From: Rhizophagus irregularis
Lineage: Eukaryota; Glomeromycota; Glomeromycetes; Glomerales; Glomeraceae
Reading direction: 5' to 3'
DNA length: 64,000 nucleotides
Assembly (NCBI RefSeq): GCF_026210795.1
Contig: NC_089429.1
Span: forward strand, 6,109,001 to 6,173,000
Shown: piece by piece, positions 12,594 through 21,732 of the stretch
Layout of the letters: each line of letters opens with the position of its first letter
How positions within the stretch are numbered: position 1 is the stretch's first letter
Translations under genes and position numbers: made by a program
The notes under the pieces: generated by a model
What the model saw: the letters and a program-made list of their open reading frames with translations, nothing else
Told to the model about the DNA's origin: nothing
Database searches by the model: none

Positions 12594-12857
12594 TCAATTG
12601 TAATTTATCTTAAAAAAATTATAGATTGTCATTTCTTTTTTTCCTACAATTAAAAATCCCATGTTTTCGGTGAAATTTTCGCAATTTCCTAAATAATAAA
12701 TGATCAAATGACTAGGAATATGTGAAAACAGAGCATATTTTGGTTCATTCACTGGAAGACATCCAAAAATATTTGGAATTTGGTCTGTATAAATACATGC
12801 TGAAATATAAGAAAGTGTATCAATACATCTAGCATTATTGACATAAGAATGATACAT
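12594..12857 (-). CDS. Hypothetical protein, 87 residues, probably a gene fragment
   Basis: Open on the minus strand from ATG to TAA. The composition is protein-like rather than repeat-like: DTLSYISACIYTDQIPNIFG, CLPVNEPKYALFSHIPSHLI, and NFTENMGFLIVGKKEMTIYN. I recognise no family. It may be one exon or the remains of a longer protein, since the 5' ATG lies at the edge of an AT-rich tract with a repeated GAATGATA motif. Confidence 0.35.
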   Translation of the reverse strand: MYHSYVNNARCIDTLSYISACIYTDQIPNIFGCLPVNEPKYALFSHIPSHLIIYYLGNCENFTENMGFLIVGKKEMTIYNFFKINYN

Positions 12858-12997
12858 AAGAATGATAATTTGATAATTTATGATACATAACTAAGCTAAA
12901 TAAGTATGAATTAGTAAACTAATTATCATTAAAATATATAAATTTGCAAACAATAATTAATAATTTTACCTGGGCATTTTGATACTTATTATTAATC

Positions 12998-13131
12998 GAA
13001 AATTACTAAACATTGCCTTTACCAGCATATGGAACTTGGGCAGAATTAAGAATATGAATGTAACTCTGCCCAAAATGCCATCCTAATGCTGGTAAAGGCA
13101 ATGATCGCCCAGGTGATGTTTAGCAATAGTA
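12998..13131. mobile_element. MITE, family with TTGCTAAACAT termini (copy 1)
   Basis: Imperfect palindrome. The left end reads ATTACTAAACATTGCCTTTA; the right end reverse-complemented reads GGGTACTATTGCTAAACATC. Inner arms ACCAGCAT / ATGCTGGT and CTGGGCAG-like / CTGCCC-like sequence also pair. A related element is at 14939-15092 and a half copy (GGGATTGCTAAACATTGCC) at about 40590. Confidence 0.65.
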
Positions 13132-13575
13132 CCCTTAATCTTGTTAATGTTTAAGGGGGAGTGTAATCACGTGACTTTTAATTGACTATCATGGCGCAAA
13201 AATTTTTTTGTGCTATTCAGAACGTCCATGTCTAATAAAACATTTGTAAATTACTAAATATTAAAAAAAATATATTATTTTCTTACCTTTTGGAACCTGA
13301 AAGTTCACCAGGTATAGTTTTTATTTAGACTTAAATATTATATTTTGGAGAAAATATCAAAAGAAGTTCCAAAAAGGTTGCGAATCGCTTAGTGAAAGTT
13401 TAGAATCTCTCTACTGGAAAACATAATATTATTTTTTTAACAAAAAGCATTTTATCATTAATTAATTTAATATATTTGTATTCTATAGGTATTTTTTCAC
13501 ATATCTTTACAAAAATAATAATAAAATAATACATAATTATTCAAACTAAAGTACTTTTGTTCTTGGCTTCATATT
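13132..13575. other. AT-rich stretch, no gene seen
   Basis: No open frames of note. One CACGTGAC motif at 13168. Confidence 0.35.
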
Positions 13576-14290
13576 TTAAATTTTTGCACCATTGATAGTC
13601 TTATTATAATTCACGTGACTACACGCTCCCCTTAAAGCTGAATAACGCGTCATGTAAATTCTTTGACTAGAATAAGCTTCATGTTTGCGATGGTGTGATA
13701 TTAAATATGAAATGTCCAATTCTCCTGATGATAAAACACCTGTTTGAAAGATTTCATCACTTTCTTGGATAATTTTTTTATGGTTACGGTACATTTCGCT
13801 GAAAGTCATTTCGCCGAAGGAAAAATAGGGCCAACATTATGCAGAATTATTAATAACTCAGGCCAGAGATTATTTTTCGGTGAAATGGCTTTTGGCGAAA
13901 TGTCCCGATACCTTTTTTTATCTGATTGATCATAAATAAAATCTACTTTTATTTTGACTCTGTTCTATATCATTAGTTTTTTCCAAATTTAAAATGTCAT
14001 GTGCTAACCAACTCCGCAGCCTCACTAATTTCATTTAATTCACAATTGGCTTTTAATTTCTTCTAACTCATCATCATCTTGATTTAAATTAACATATAAT
14101 AAATCACTTTCACTAGCTGATATATGTGTAATAAAAGTTCCACTGTAAAAAAGTCTTTTATAAATGACGAATTCAAGAACGCAATTGCTTGTTCATGGGC
14201 TTAATGAATAATCAAATCTATTTCATCATCTGTAGGATATGTTGTTAAATTATGACAATAGTTTCTTCATAATAATTCACTATGTAAACA
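13576..14290 (-). pseudogene. Unidentified broken gene interrupted by a MITE
   Basis: Minus-strand reading gives coherent protein sequence in several frames. From 14290 down: YCHNLTTYPTDDEIDLIIH, then AHEQAIAFLNSSFIKDFFTV, then acidic NEISEAAELVST. After a palindromic insertion at 13783-13912 it continues as NHKKIIQESDEIFQTGVLSS, GELDISYLISHHRKHEAYSS and QRIYMTRYSALRG, ending at the stop at 13576. Several stops and frameshifts lie upstream of the insertion. The ATG at 13809 is in the inserted element, so it is not the original start. I do not recognise the family; a transposase or large conserved fungal protein are both possible. Confidence 0.45.
13783..13912. mobile_element. MITE, TTTCGCC-rich palindrome
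   Basis: Left arm GGTACATTTCGCTGAAAGTC and the right arm, reverse-complemented, GGTATCGGGACATTTCGCCA, with further pairing CATTTCGCCGAA / TTCGGTGAAATG and GGGCC / GGCC. It sits inside the broken gene at 13576-14290 and supplies a misleading ATG on the minus strand. Confidence 0.65.
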
Positions 14291-14596
14291 CAAATAAATT
14301 AATAATAAGGTATAATTGAATTAGGAAATATAATAGTATGAGTTTAATACATATGCATAATTTTGAAACATTTTGCAAAGACAGCTACCATTTTTTCATG
14401 GTGATGCTGGGTTGGTTTTGAGAAGCTTATAAATCAATTATTATTGGCGCTGTATATTATTATAATGAATATTTAATTGTAACTTACGTATTCTGAAAAG
14501 AGCAATAATTGAATTTCACTTATATTTTTTAAATTTTAATAACTAAATTATAACATTTGAGCATAATTGGGGTGAAAGAATAAATAATATGTAGCA

Positions 14597-14897
14597 TAGT
14601 GTGTCAATGTGTTAAGTTATCGGATAACAGATATTAGATTTATCCAAAAATCTGCATAAGTTTAAATCGTCATATTGGATGACTATCCCGCAGTATAATC
14701 CAAGTTAATAAGAATTAGGCATTATAGACCAAAATATCTGTTTACTTAATAATTGGATAATTTATATGGCTGTAGCACACTGATTTTTTGTAGTTAGTTA
14801 TCTAGTATGATGATTTAAACTTAGTTTGATAATATAGATAATTGGATAAATCCAATATCCGTTTATCCGATTAATTAATTAAAGGGTTGACACACTA
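14597..14897. mobile_element. MITE with AGTGTGTCAA termini, copy A
   Basis: Left end AGTGTGTCAATGTGTTAAG and right end TTGACACACT are inverted. Inner arms ATTAGATTTATCC / GGATAAATCCAAT and AAGTTTAAATCGTCATATTG / its complement near 14805-14822 also pair. Confidence 0.65.
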
Positions 14898-14938
14898 ATA
14901 AATGTAGCACAATTTTGAAAAAAGCAGTAAATGGTTAA

Positions 14939-15092
14939 GGGTATTGCTAAATATCACCAGTGGTGACGGTCACCAGTGGTGGATTTATGATGTAATGCCG
15001 GTCAGTGGTTTATTAAATTTTAATTCAGGCCAAAAGTGCATCTTAATGCTGGTATGGTGACAATCACCGCTGGTGAGCTTTAGCAATTTTCA
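14939..15092. mobile_element. MITE, TTGCTAAA-terminus family (copy 2)
   Basis: The direct repeat ATGGTTA flanks it (14931-14937 and 15093-15099). The left end GGGTATTGCTAAATATCACC and the reverse-complemented right end TGAAAATTGCTAAAGCTCACC pair, and both lead into GGTGA/TCACC arms. Confidence 0.7.
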
Positions 15093-15189
15093 ATGGTTAG
15101 TAATACTAAAATTAGAATATTTGAACGTCCTATTCCAATAATATCTTTATTATTCATTGGAATTGAGGTGAAAGAATGATATGTAGCAT

Positions 15190-15490
15190 AGTGTCAATCT
15201 GTTAAATTATCGGATAAACGGATATTGGATTTATCCAAAAATCTGCATTATCAAACTAAGTTTAAATTATCATATTGGATGACTATCCCGCAGTATAATC
15301 CAAGTTAATAAGAACTAGTTTATATGGTCTGTAGCACACTGATTTTTATAAAATTTAGGTTAATTTATGATATCAGACTATACTGCAGGTTAGTTATCTA
15401 ACATGATGATTTAAACTTAGTTTGATAATGCAGATAATTGGATAAATCCAATATCCGTTTATCTGATTAATTAAAGGATTGGACACACTA
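15190..15490. mobile_element. MITE with AGTGT(GT)CAA termini, copy B
   Basis: Same family and same flanks as 14597-14897, so it was copied with the tandem duplication. The outer ends AGTGTCAATCTG and GGACACACT are less perfect, while inner arms such as GGATATTGGATTTATCC / GGATAAATCCAATATCC remain clear. Confidence 0.65.
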
Positions 15491-15709
15491 ATGTAGCACA
15501 ATTTTGAAAAGAGCAATAAATGGAATTTCACTTAAATATTTTTTAATTTTTTAATAACTAAAAATTATAACATTTGAGCATCCTATTCTAATAATATCTT
15601 TATTATTCATTAAAACGTTTTTGTTTCTCTACAAGAAATAAATAGTTATTTTCAGAAATTAACTTACTATTATCACTATTATTGACTTAACTACTAGTAC
15701 AATATTATT

Positions 15710-17146
15710 ATGACAGACATTCAAGAAAAAACAATACTTCTTATTGGCACTACAGGTAGTGGTAAGTCTACCTTAGGTAATGTGTTAATTAACAAGAATG
15801 GTAACTTTGAAGAAGTATTTGCAGAAGGCGAATATAGTGTTAGTGAGACAAGGAATATTAAATCTGAAAGAGTGGAAATAGAGGGAATTAATTACAGATT
15901 AATTGATACTCCAGGGTTTGGGGATACATCCCTTGAAGTTATTAAAATTCCTCCTACTTTAGGAGAATTGAACGAATACATTCAGCTTGGAGTAGATTAT
16001 GTTTTTTTTGTGGTCAATAAAAAGTTTGATAACAAAAATTTAGACATTTTTAAATATTTGAAAGAAATTTTTTTTGATGATGATGTAGTTAAGTATATCA
16101 CGATTATTTTTACTCATTTCCCTAAGTTCAAAGTAAAAGGAATATGTGAGAAAGGCATAGAAATATTGAGAAATGAAAGTGAATCAATTGCCGACATAAT
16201 AAATAATGTTAATATTATATATGTAAATAACGCTACTATTCTTGACGATAACGATGTCTCTAATAAAAATGCTAGAGAAGATTCCAGAAAAAAAATTCTG
16301 GATCATTTAAAGTTATTTCAAAATGAAGAAAAGTGCAAACCTAGATTGGGTGATTTACATGAAAGAATTAAAAAATTGAATGAAACAGTTTTAACACAGA
16401 AGAAAGAACAACTTAACGAAACTGGTGAATGGGTAGAGAGGTTAAGGATTTTCATTGAATGGAGAAAAAGTATGAAAGAAGTAATAATGAGTTATATGAC
16501 AACTTGGTCCTTTCATGTTAAAAATTGTGAGATTTCGGCAGGACGCGGAAGACATATTAATATAGTAGGAAAAGGTTTTAGTGGTGTTAAAAAGCCACTA
16601 GGTCTTGCAATAAGTGTTGCTGGTAACGCGGTTGAATTTGGTTGTGAATTTATTGAAGTTGCTGTAGAACATATATACTATCATAAGATTTCAAATAGGA
16701 TCAAAGAAGATAAAGAAAAAAGGTCGATGCTTTTAAGAAAAGAATTAAGTAATCAAATTAAAGATCATGAAATTTTAAACAGAGATTCAACTGAGATAAG
16801 AGAAAATTTAACTTGGCTTCATGATATAAGAGATACATTTGAAAAACTGTGTGTGTTAGTTGAGGAACGAAGGACTAATTATGGTGAAAATTCTGAGTCT
16901 AATGAAACAAGTGGAATTAATGTGACTGATCAAGATGAGTCAGTTGAAGTGAAAAACTACTTTTATACAATAATAAATAAACAAAAAAAATTGTTTCGTG
17001 ATAAATTGCGGGAGGATGATAAACTTCTAGAAATAGAGCAAAAAGAACTCCAAGAGAAATATAACATCAAAGAATATGAAGTAAAGGAACTTGAGGCAAA
17101 ATTAGAGAAAGAAAATTTAACTTTTTTCTCAAAGGCTCAAATCTAA
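15710..17146 (+). CDS. AIG1/GIMAP-type GTPase, 478 residues
   Basis: Predicted GTP-binding protein of the AIG1 (GIMAP-like) family, a septin/TOC-related clade of GTPases. The G1 P-loop GTTGSGKST is at residues 13-21, a G2-like SET at 45-47, and G3 DTPGFGD at 66-72. The G4 position reads THFPKF near residue 135, resembling the relaxed AIG1 motif rather than classical NKxD. The G domain covers about residues 7-215. A Gly-rich, mildly hydrophobic segment (about 275-325, including GKGFSGVKKPLG) follows, and the last 50 residues are a Lys/Glu coiled coil. The frame is uninterrupted and needs no intron. The start is the first ATG, in the context ATTATTATGAC. Family members are implicated in immunity in plants and vertebrates and are expanded in glomeromycetes; the role here is unknown. 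The upstream region is a MITE-bearing tandem duplication. Confidence 0.9.
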   Translation: MTDIQEKTILLIGTTGSGKSTLGNVLINKNGNFEEVFAEGEYSVSETRNIKSERVEIEGINYRLIDTPGFGDTSLEVIKIPPTLGELNEYIQLGVDYVFFVVNKKFDNKNLDIFKYLKEIFFDDDVVKYITIIFTHFPKFKVKGICEKGIEILRNESESIADIINNVNIIYVNNATILDDNDVSNKNAREDSRKKILDHLKLFQNEEKCKPRLGDLHERIKKLNETVLTQKKEQLNETGEWVERLRIFIEWRKSMKEVIMSYMTTWSFHVKNCEISAGRGRHINIVGKGFSGVKKPLGLAISVAGNAVEFGCEFIEVAVEHIYYHKISNRIKEDKEKRSMLLRKELSNQIKDHEILNRDSTEIRENLTWLHDIRDTFEKLCVLVEERRTNYGENSESNETSGINVTDQDESVEVKNYFYTIINKQKKLFRDKLREDDKLLEIEQKELQEKYNIKEYEVKELEAKLEKENLTFFSKAQI

Positions 17147-17276
17147 GTTTCTTCTAGGCAAGATTAGTAAGCCCGTTTTCGATTTCTATATATATGGCTT
17201 ATTTTAGTCAGAAACATTAGTGAATAAAATTAATAGTTATACACAGAATAAATGAAACAAGTCTTAAGATATATTT

Positions 17277-17595
17277 TTTCAATTTTATAGCGTAATTTCA
17301 GTACTTTGGTTAAATGAAATAGGTCTAGGAGGCTTAAGTAAAGTTCTATAGCATATAGGGAATTATTCAAATATTAATTTTTATAAAAATAGCTTAAATA
17401 TCCTCAAAGGTATGAATATTTTTATGTGAAATTACTGTGCCGCGCGCAACTGATTTTTTCACTTTATGGTGTAATTTTAGCGCTTTTGTTAAATGAAATA
17501 GGCCTTTGAAGAATAAGCAAATTCATTCTGCAGGTGTAAAAATTACTTAGATAATAATTTTTATCAAGCTGACTTAAATATTCATGGAGTAATTA
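17277..17595. repeat. Two diverged direct repeats of about 130 bases
   Basis: The block TTTTTTCAATTTTATAGCGTAATTT...GTTAAATGAAATAGG...ATTTTTAT...CTTAAATATCCT at 17277-17402 recurs as TTTTTTCACTTTATGGTGTAATTTT...GTTAAATGAAATAGG...ATTTTTATCAAG...CTTAAATATTCAT at 17453-17586. Non-coding, downstream of the AIG1 gene. The 17596-17825 stretch beyond it holds only A/T runs. Confidence 0.55.
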
Positions 17596-17825
17596 GCATT
17601 TTTTAAAGATTTTAAATAGTGTTTGTTTATTTGTTTATTAAATTTAATAAAGTGTAAAAGCATTATTTTTTAAATGTTCTTATTGTAAAAGTGATAAAAT
17701 ATTTTTTTTATTGTAATATCCTAAGAAAAAAATATCACTTTTTTTCTTTTTTTTTTGATTTCGGCTTTTTTAAGATAAATGTTAGTATAAGCCAATCAAA
17801 ATTTAGACGCCACAAAATCACGTGG

Positions 17826-18340
17826 GGAAGAAAATTTGTTGGTAAATAGCCGACTCCTCGTCGTTTTCCTCAAATATTTCGCTCAGGGCGTCAGCAATCT
17901 CGTCATCCTAACCACTACTTATATTCTTTGTTCTTGATATTCGTACTCTCCTATTTCTATATTGCTTAAATGCTCTTTCGGTGATGTCGAGTGTCGACGC
18001 CAAATAAATATTCAGTTCTTTTGTCTTATTAACTAGTTTCGTTTTAGAAAATCTAATTTATACTATTTTCATTATAGATTTTTCGTATAAGTTCTGTAAA
18101 TCGTTTGATTTCATGTTGATTCGTGTTCAAGTGCTTTTGGAATTTGAATATGCACGTAGTAACTATTCCTCTTATTAGGCCAACATACGTCCCTGACGCT
18201 CTTAGAAAATCTGCTATACGTTCGTCTTCTTCTTCCGGGTTCATGTTGGCCTGAAGTAAAATATCACTTTGCTCGTTTATATCTTTCTTCGCAAAGTTCT
18301 CCAAAACACCAAAGACTTCTTTTGACACGTTTATACCCAT
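17826..18340 (-). pseudogene. Unidentified small protein gene, frameshifted
   Basis: From ATG at 18340 the minus strand is open for 95 residues (MGINVSKEVFGVLENFAKK ... NMNPEEEDERIADFLRASG ... IKRFTELIRKIYNENSIN). A one-base shift near 18050 then gives 60 more coherent residues (KTKLVNKTKELNIYLASTL, ITERAFKQYRNRRVRI), a single in-frame TAG near 17908, and an acidic tail (DDEIADALSEIFEENDEES). The whole would be about 165 residues, helical, with no domain I recognise. Either it is a recent pseudogene with one frameshift and one stop, or a short intron is hidden near 18050. A hAT element sits 160 bases upstream of its start. Confidence 0.45.
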
Positions 18341-18501
18341 ATTTTAAAACTTTTAATGAAAGTCCTATTGTAAAAGGTTTCAAAAAATAAATTTGCTGCG
18401 GATTTCTATTGAAAATGACAGAAAGCGGAAAGAGTTTTTCAGTTCTATCTCTTTTTGAGAGTTTTTGTTCGTTAGAAGATGTGTTTTGATTGCGATAACA
18501 C

Positions 18502-19739
18502 ATTTAGGGTAGTGTTTCGATCCGGGCAGAAACCGTCATCCGGATAAATTAAAAAAAATATCCGGTTTCTATCCGGATTATCCGACTCGGATAAAAATCC
18601 GGATATATCCGGGTAGAAACCGAAATCCGGATAAAATTATTTAAATTTTTTTTACTGTAGATCATTTTTAATAAATAAAATTCGTGGCATTCATTTAATT
18701 TAATGTGGCATTTAATTAATTAAATATATGGCATTTAATTAACTACTAAATTCGTGGCATTTATTAAATTTATGACAATTAAATTTCGTGGGATTGATAT
18801 AAAAATTTATTTATAGCATTTATTTTTTTATTTATAAATTTAAGTACAGTTAGTTAATGTAGTCCTAAGCCCTAACCAAAATAAATAAATACTGTAATCA
18901 TTTTCTTGGATTTTTTTGTAATTTCACTTGAAACATATTTTTGAATAGTGGAAAATAATTCATAAAATTATGGAAAACAGTAACGTTCAAGATTATATTA
19001 CTCTAAGTGAAAATGAAGAGTCCAGTGATGAAGTTACAGAAATTACTCTAATACTAAAAAGAGGATGACCTAAAAAATTATCTAGGACACTTGGAAAATA
19101 AAGGATGATAAGTGCTAGTAAAATAAGTTAACTATACTTGAATTAACAAGTCAAATATCAAATAATCCAAATCCCTTTAAACTAACTACTACAATGACTA
19201 AACCACAAACAAAAGTGAGTTGGGTATGGGAATATTTTGTTAGAAAACAAAGTGAAAATGGAGAAATACGTGCATATTGTCAGTTTATATCAGATAATGG
19301 AGAAAATGTACAAAAAGTTATAAATATGATGGATCTGTTGTTAAGCATGGAATAACACCACCCACAGAACACATTATATCTGAAAACAAATCAATAATAA
19401 ATGCCGCGAATTTAATATATTAAATTCAAATTATGTGACAAATCTTGTGACATAACTTAAAATTTTTCCTTGTGGTTAACGAATAATTAAAACAATAAAA
19501 AAAAATATTTAAAGTAATCATATATAATATTTTAACTCATCTGAAAATATATGAAATGTTATGATTTAAATTTTTTTAAAATTTTTTTTTATTTTTTATC
19601 CGGATTCCGGGTCAATCTGACCATTTTTTATCCGGATATTTATCCGGGTAAAAACCGTAATTATCCGGATACCTAAAAAAAAAAATTATCCGGGTTTATC
19701 CGGTTGAACCCAGCAACGGATCGAAACACTAATTTAGGG
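18502..19739 (+). mobile_element. hAT DNA transposon, internally decayed, with exact 8-base TSD
   Basis: The target duplication ATTTAGGG lies at 18502-18509 and 19732-19739. Between them (18510-19731) the perfect terminal inverted repeat TAGTGTTTCGATCCG / CGGATCGAAACACTA bounds a 1.2 kb element. Subterminal regions hold many TCCGGAT repeats on both sides. Inside, on the plus strand from ATG at about 18970, an acidic N-terminus (ENSNVQDYITLSENEESSDE) is followed by a BED zinc-finger-like stretch (SWVWEYFVRKQSENGEIRAY then C) near 19210-19285. The transposase core is absent and stops are present, so the copy is non-autonomous. Its mobility depended on a full-length relative. Confidence 0.88.
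18670..18860. repeat. GTGGCATTTAATTAA-type tandem repeats inside the hAT element
   Basis: Five or six imperfect copies of a unit like ATTCGTGGCATTTAATTAA between the left subterminal region and the coding remnant. Confidence 0.5.
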
Positions 19740-19745
19740 TGTAAA

Positions 19746-20400
19746 TCAAGAATTAAGAGGACATCTATTACACGCGGTTAAAGCTAAATGTTGTATTCGC
19801 GGGGTTATTGCCGAAATATATTCACAATAAATTGCTTCATTACTTTCATCAATTGTCCCCATATTATTTAACCTGAGATGTATATCTTTAAGACAATGTA
19901 AAAAATAATCAATTTTGTATTTCTTTATATAAATGATGCAATATTGTAAGACAAAAGCGAAAAAAAAATTTTTATTTGGTGCAAATTGTGGCATGTCTAT
20001 TATTCGACCAGATTCAACTCATGCTTCGTTAGCACCTTTCTCAGGTCTTTCTTAGTTCTGTATGATGAGGGCGATCTCAACTTTTTCTTTTTGCACTTCT
20101 TAGCAAAATTTGCGAGACTATATGCTAGACGACTAGACCACTAGGCATTCCCCACCTTTCATAACTTTCCTGAGTCAAGATAAGGAAACTACGACCTCTA
20201 ACCTCTCGCTTGCGAATTATTTCCAAATATTCCAAGTCCACCTCATCAAGTTCTAAGTTCTTTTTCAAGAATTTTGATAAGCTCCTCTGTTTTTTATTTT
20301 TTAATTTCTTCCGCTTTCACATATTTCGCTTTCATGGTATTTGTTTTCATATTGTTTGGAATTTTTTTTTTTTGGGTAAAAAAGTTTCGTAAAATTCTTT
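19746..20400 (-). pseudogene. SAM-domain protein pseudogene, glomeromycete family
   Basis: Read from 20400 down. A SAM-like helical block is visible across frames: AEEIKK, TEELIKILEK, NLELDEVDLEYLEIIRKREV, RGRSFLILTQESYERWGMPS, then after a shift LAYSLANFAKKCKKKKL. The ELxLxExDLEIIRKxxVxGxxFLxLTxExF pattern is typical of SAM domains in these fungi. Downstream (19994-19800) comes YFLHCLKDIHLRLNNMGTID then ESNEAIYCEYISAI, a motif I associate with a large glomeromycete family of SAM proteins. After EYISAI the match is lost and the frame ends. There are at least two frameshifts and several stops. The original function is unknown; SAM domains usually mediate protein-protein contacts. Confidence 0.7.
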
Positions 20401-21130
20401 CTAAATTCTTTCAAAACACATGATTTCTCTTTTCTTTCTTCTTAATACAACACTTTCATTCTTTCTAAAGTGCCTATATATATAAATACCGTGCAATCGG
20501 GTATTAATTAAATTAATGAGATTTTATTTAAAATTTCTTAATACTCTTTAATCTCCTTAAAGAAATAATTCATTTCATATTTTCAAAAAATGAATTTTAA
20601 AGGGGACAGTGAATTAGTATAAAATGGAAGAAAATGTTAATAACCGTTCAATATCTGACGCAAAATAACGGTTTCATAGATTTTCATTGATTCCAATTTT
20701 AGGCAATGATGCCCTCAGTGATGACTTCTTTGACATAAATAAATATTTAAATATATTGTAAATCATTATAAGTCGAACCTTTGTGATGATTAAACTATCC
20801 AATGTATTATTTTATTATAAATTTAGAAATGTTAACTGTTAAGAAAAGTCAAAAAGGCAATTATTTGTTTTATTTGTTTTGCAACGTAAATATAAAATTT
20901 CTAAATGCAACCACCTGAAACAGGTGATTTTCATTGTGTGATACTGATCGCGTGACAGTCGTGACACCGACGAAATAAAATTTTTCTTTTTTTGGTATTC
21001 ACGTTTACAAAAAAAGAAAAAAATTAGTTGCTAAGAAAAGTCAAAATGTCAAAAGCTGTTTTTTTGTTTTGCAAATTTAAATTTATAATAAAGATGATTT
21101 TCATTGTATTGTCACGAATGTCATGCAGAA
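20401..21130. other. AT-rich stretch, no gene seen
   Basis: No supported coding. The sequence AGTTGCTAAGAAAAGTCAAAA near 21025 resembles TTAACTGTTAAGAAAAGTC near 20830, a weak repeat. Confidence 0.35.
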
Positions 21131-21244
21131 GCAAAAATTATCTTTTTGACCCTGTACGACATCCTTTTTTGACCCTCCTATATGTAATACAGTATATGCG
21201 GGTCAAAAAAAATAACACGAGGAGGTCAAAAAGGTAATTTTTGC
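21131..21244. mobile_element. Small palindromic MITE
   Basis: Left arm GCAAAAATTATCTTTTTGAC and right arm GTCAAAAAGGTAATTTTTGC are inverted, with inner GACCCTCCT...AGGAGGTC-like pairing. GCAGAA is present just outside both ends. Confidence 0.6.
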
Positions 21245-21732
21245 CACGCAGAAATTTGAGCGTCCTGTTCACGTGACACAAACGAAATTAAAAAAAAAAT
21301 GAAAAAAAATAAAAAAAAAATCTTTTTCGTAAATTCTTGTCCAAAAATTACTGCAGATAAAACTACGTACAGAGAAAATAGAATGCAAAGGAAAACGACA
21401 TTCCAGAATTTACCAAAGACCTTGAAGAACAACACCTATTGTTTTTCTATATATAGAATATTTAAACGTAAAAGTTTTACAGTGCAATATATGGGAATTA
21501 ACAATATATAATATCTTACAGTTTCTAATTTTCGTTAGTATTATTCTGTTGAAAGATTTAAATGAAAAAATGTACAATATTGTGTAATGACTTTTTTAGA
21601 CTTTTTTTGTTTATTTTTTTGTTATAAATAGAAGAACTTTAGAGATTTTTTATGTTCAATTTTTGAACCCACTCTATATACAATTATTTTAAAGTCTTTT
21701 ATTTTTTTACATTTCAAGAAACTCTATACAAA
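21245..21732. promoter_or_regulatory. Upstream region of the seven-helix protein gene
   Basis: AT-rich, without a gene: the two overlapping open frames on opposite strands here are Lys/Phe-rich shadows of A/T runs. A TATA-like CTATATACAA lies at about 21673, 60 bases before the proposed ATG. The site call is by inspection only. Confidence 0.25.

Larger units (their letters stand above)
14490..15615. repeat. Tandem duplication of about 590 bases upstream of the AIG1 gene
   Basis: The sequence GAAAAGAGCAATAA...TTTCACTT...ATAACATTTGAGCAT occurs at about 14496-14565 and again at 15507-15580. GGTGAAAGAAT...ATGTAGCATAGTGT occurs at 14571-14600 and 15168-15195. AATATCTTTATTATTCATT occurs at 15142-15160 and 15592-15610. 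Each unit carries one copy of the same MITE, and the middle flank carries a different MITE. The last unit runs to within 100 bases of the AIG1 start codon, so the gene's upstream region has been partly duplicated. Confidence 0.65.

Noticed and set aside
18264-18503. 79-codon minus-strand frame MCYRNQNTSS...
   Set aside because: Its ATG overlaps the hAT target duplication and its end runs out of frame over the better-supported gene at 18340; more likely upstream sequence.
21226-21511. Overlapping plus and minus frames rich in Lys or Phe
   Set aside because: They come from A/T runs upstream of the seven-helix gene; no domain and no consistent frame.
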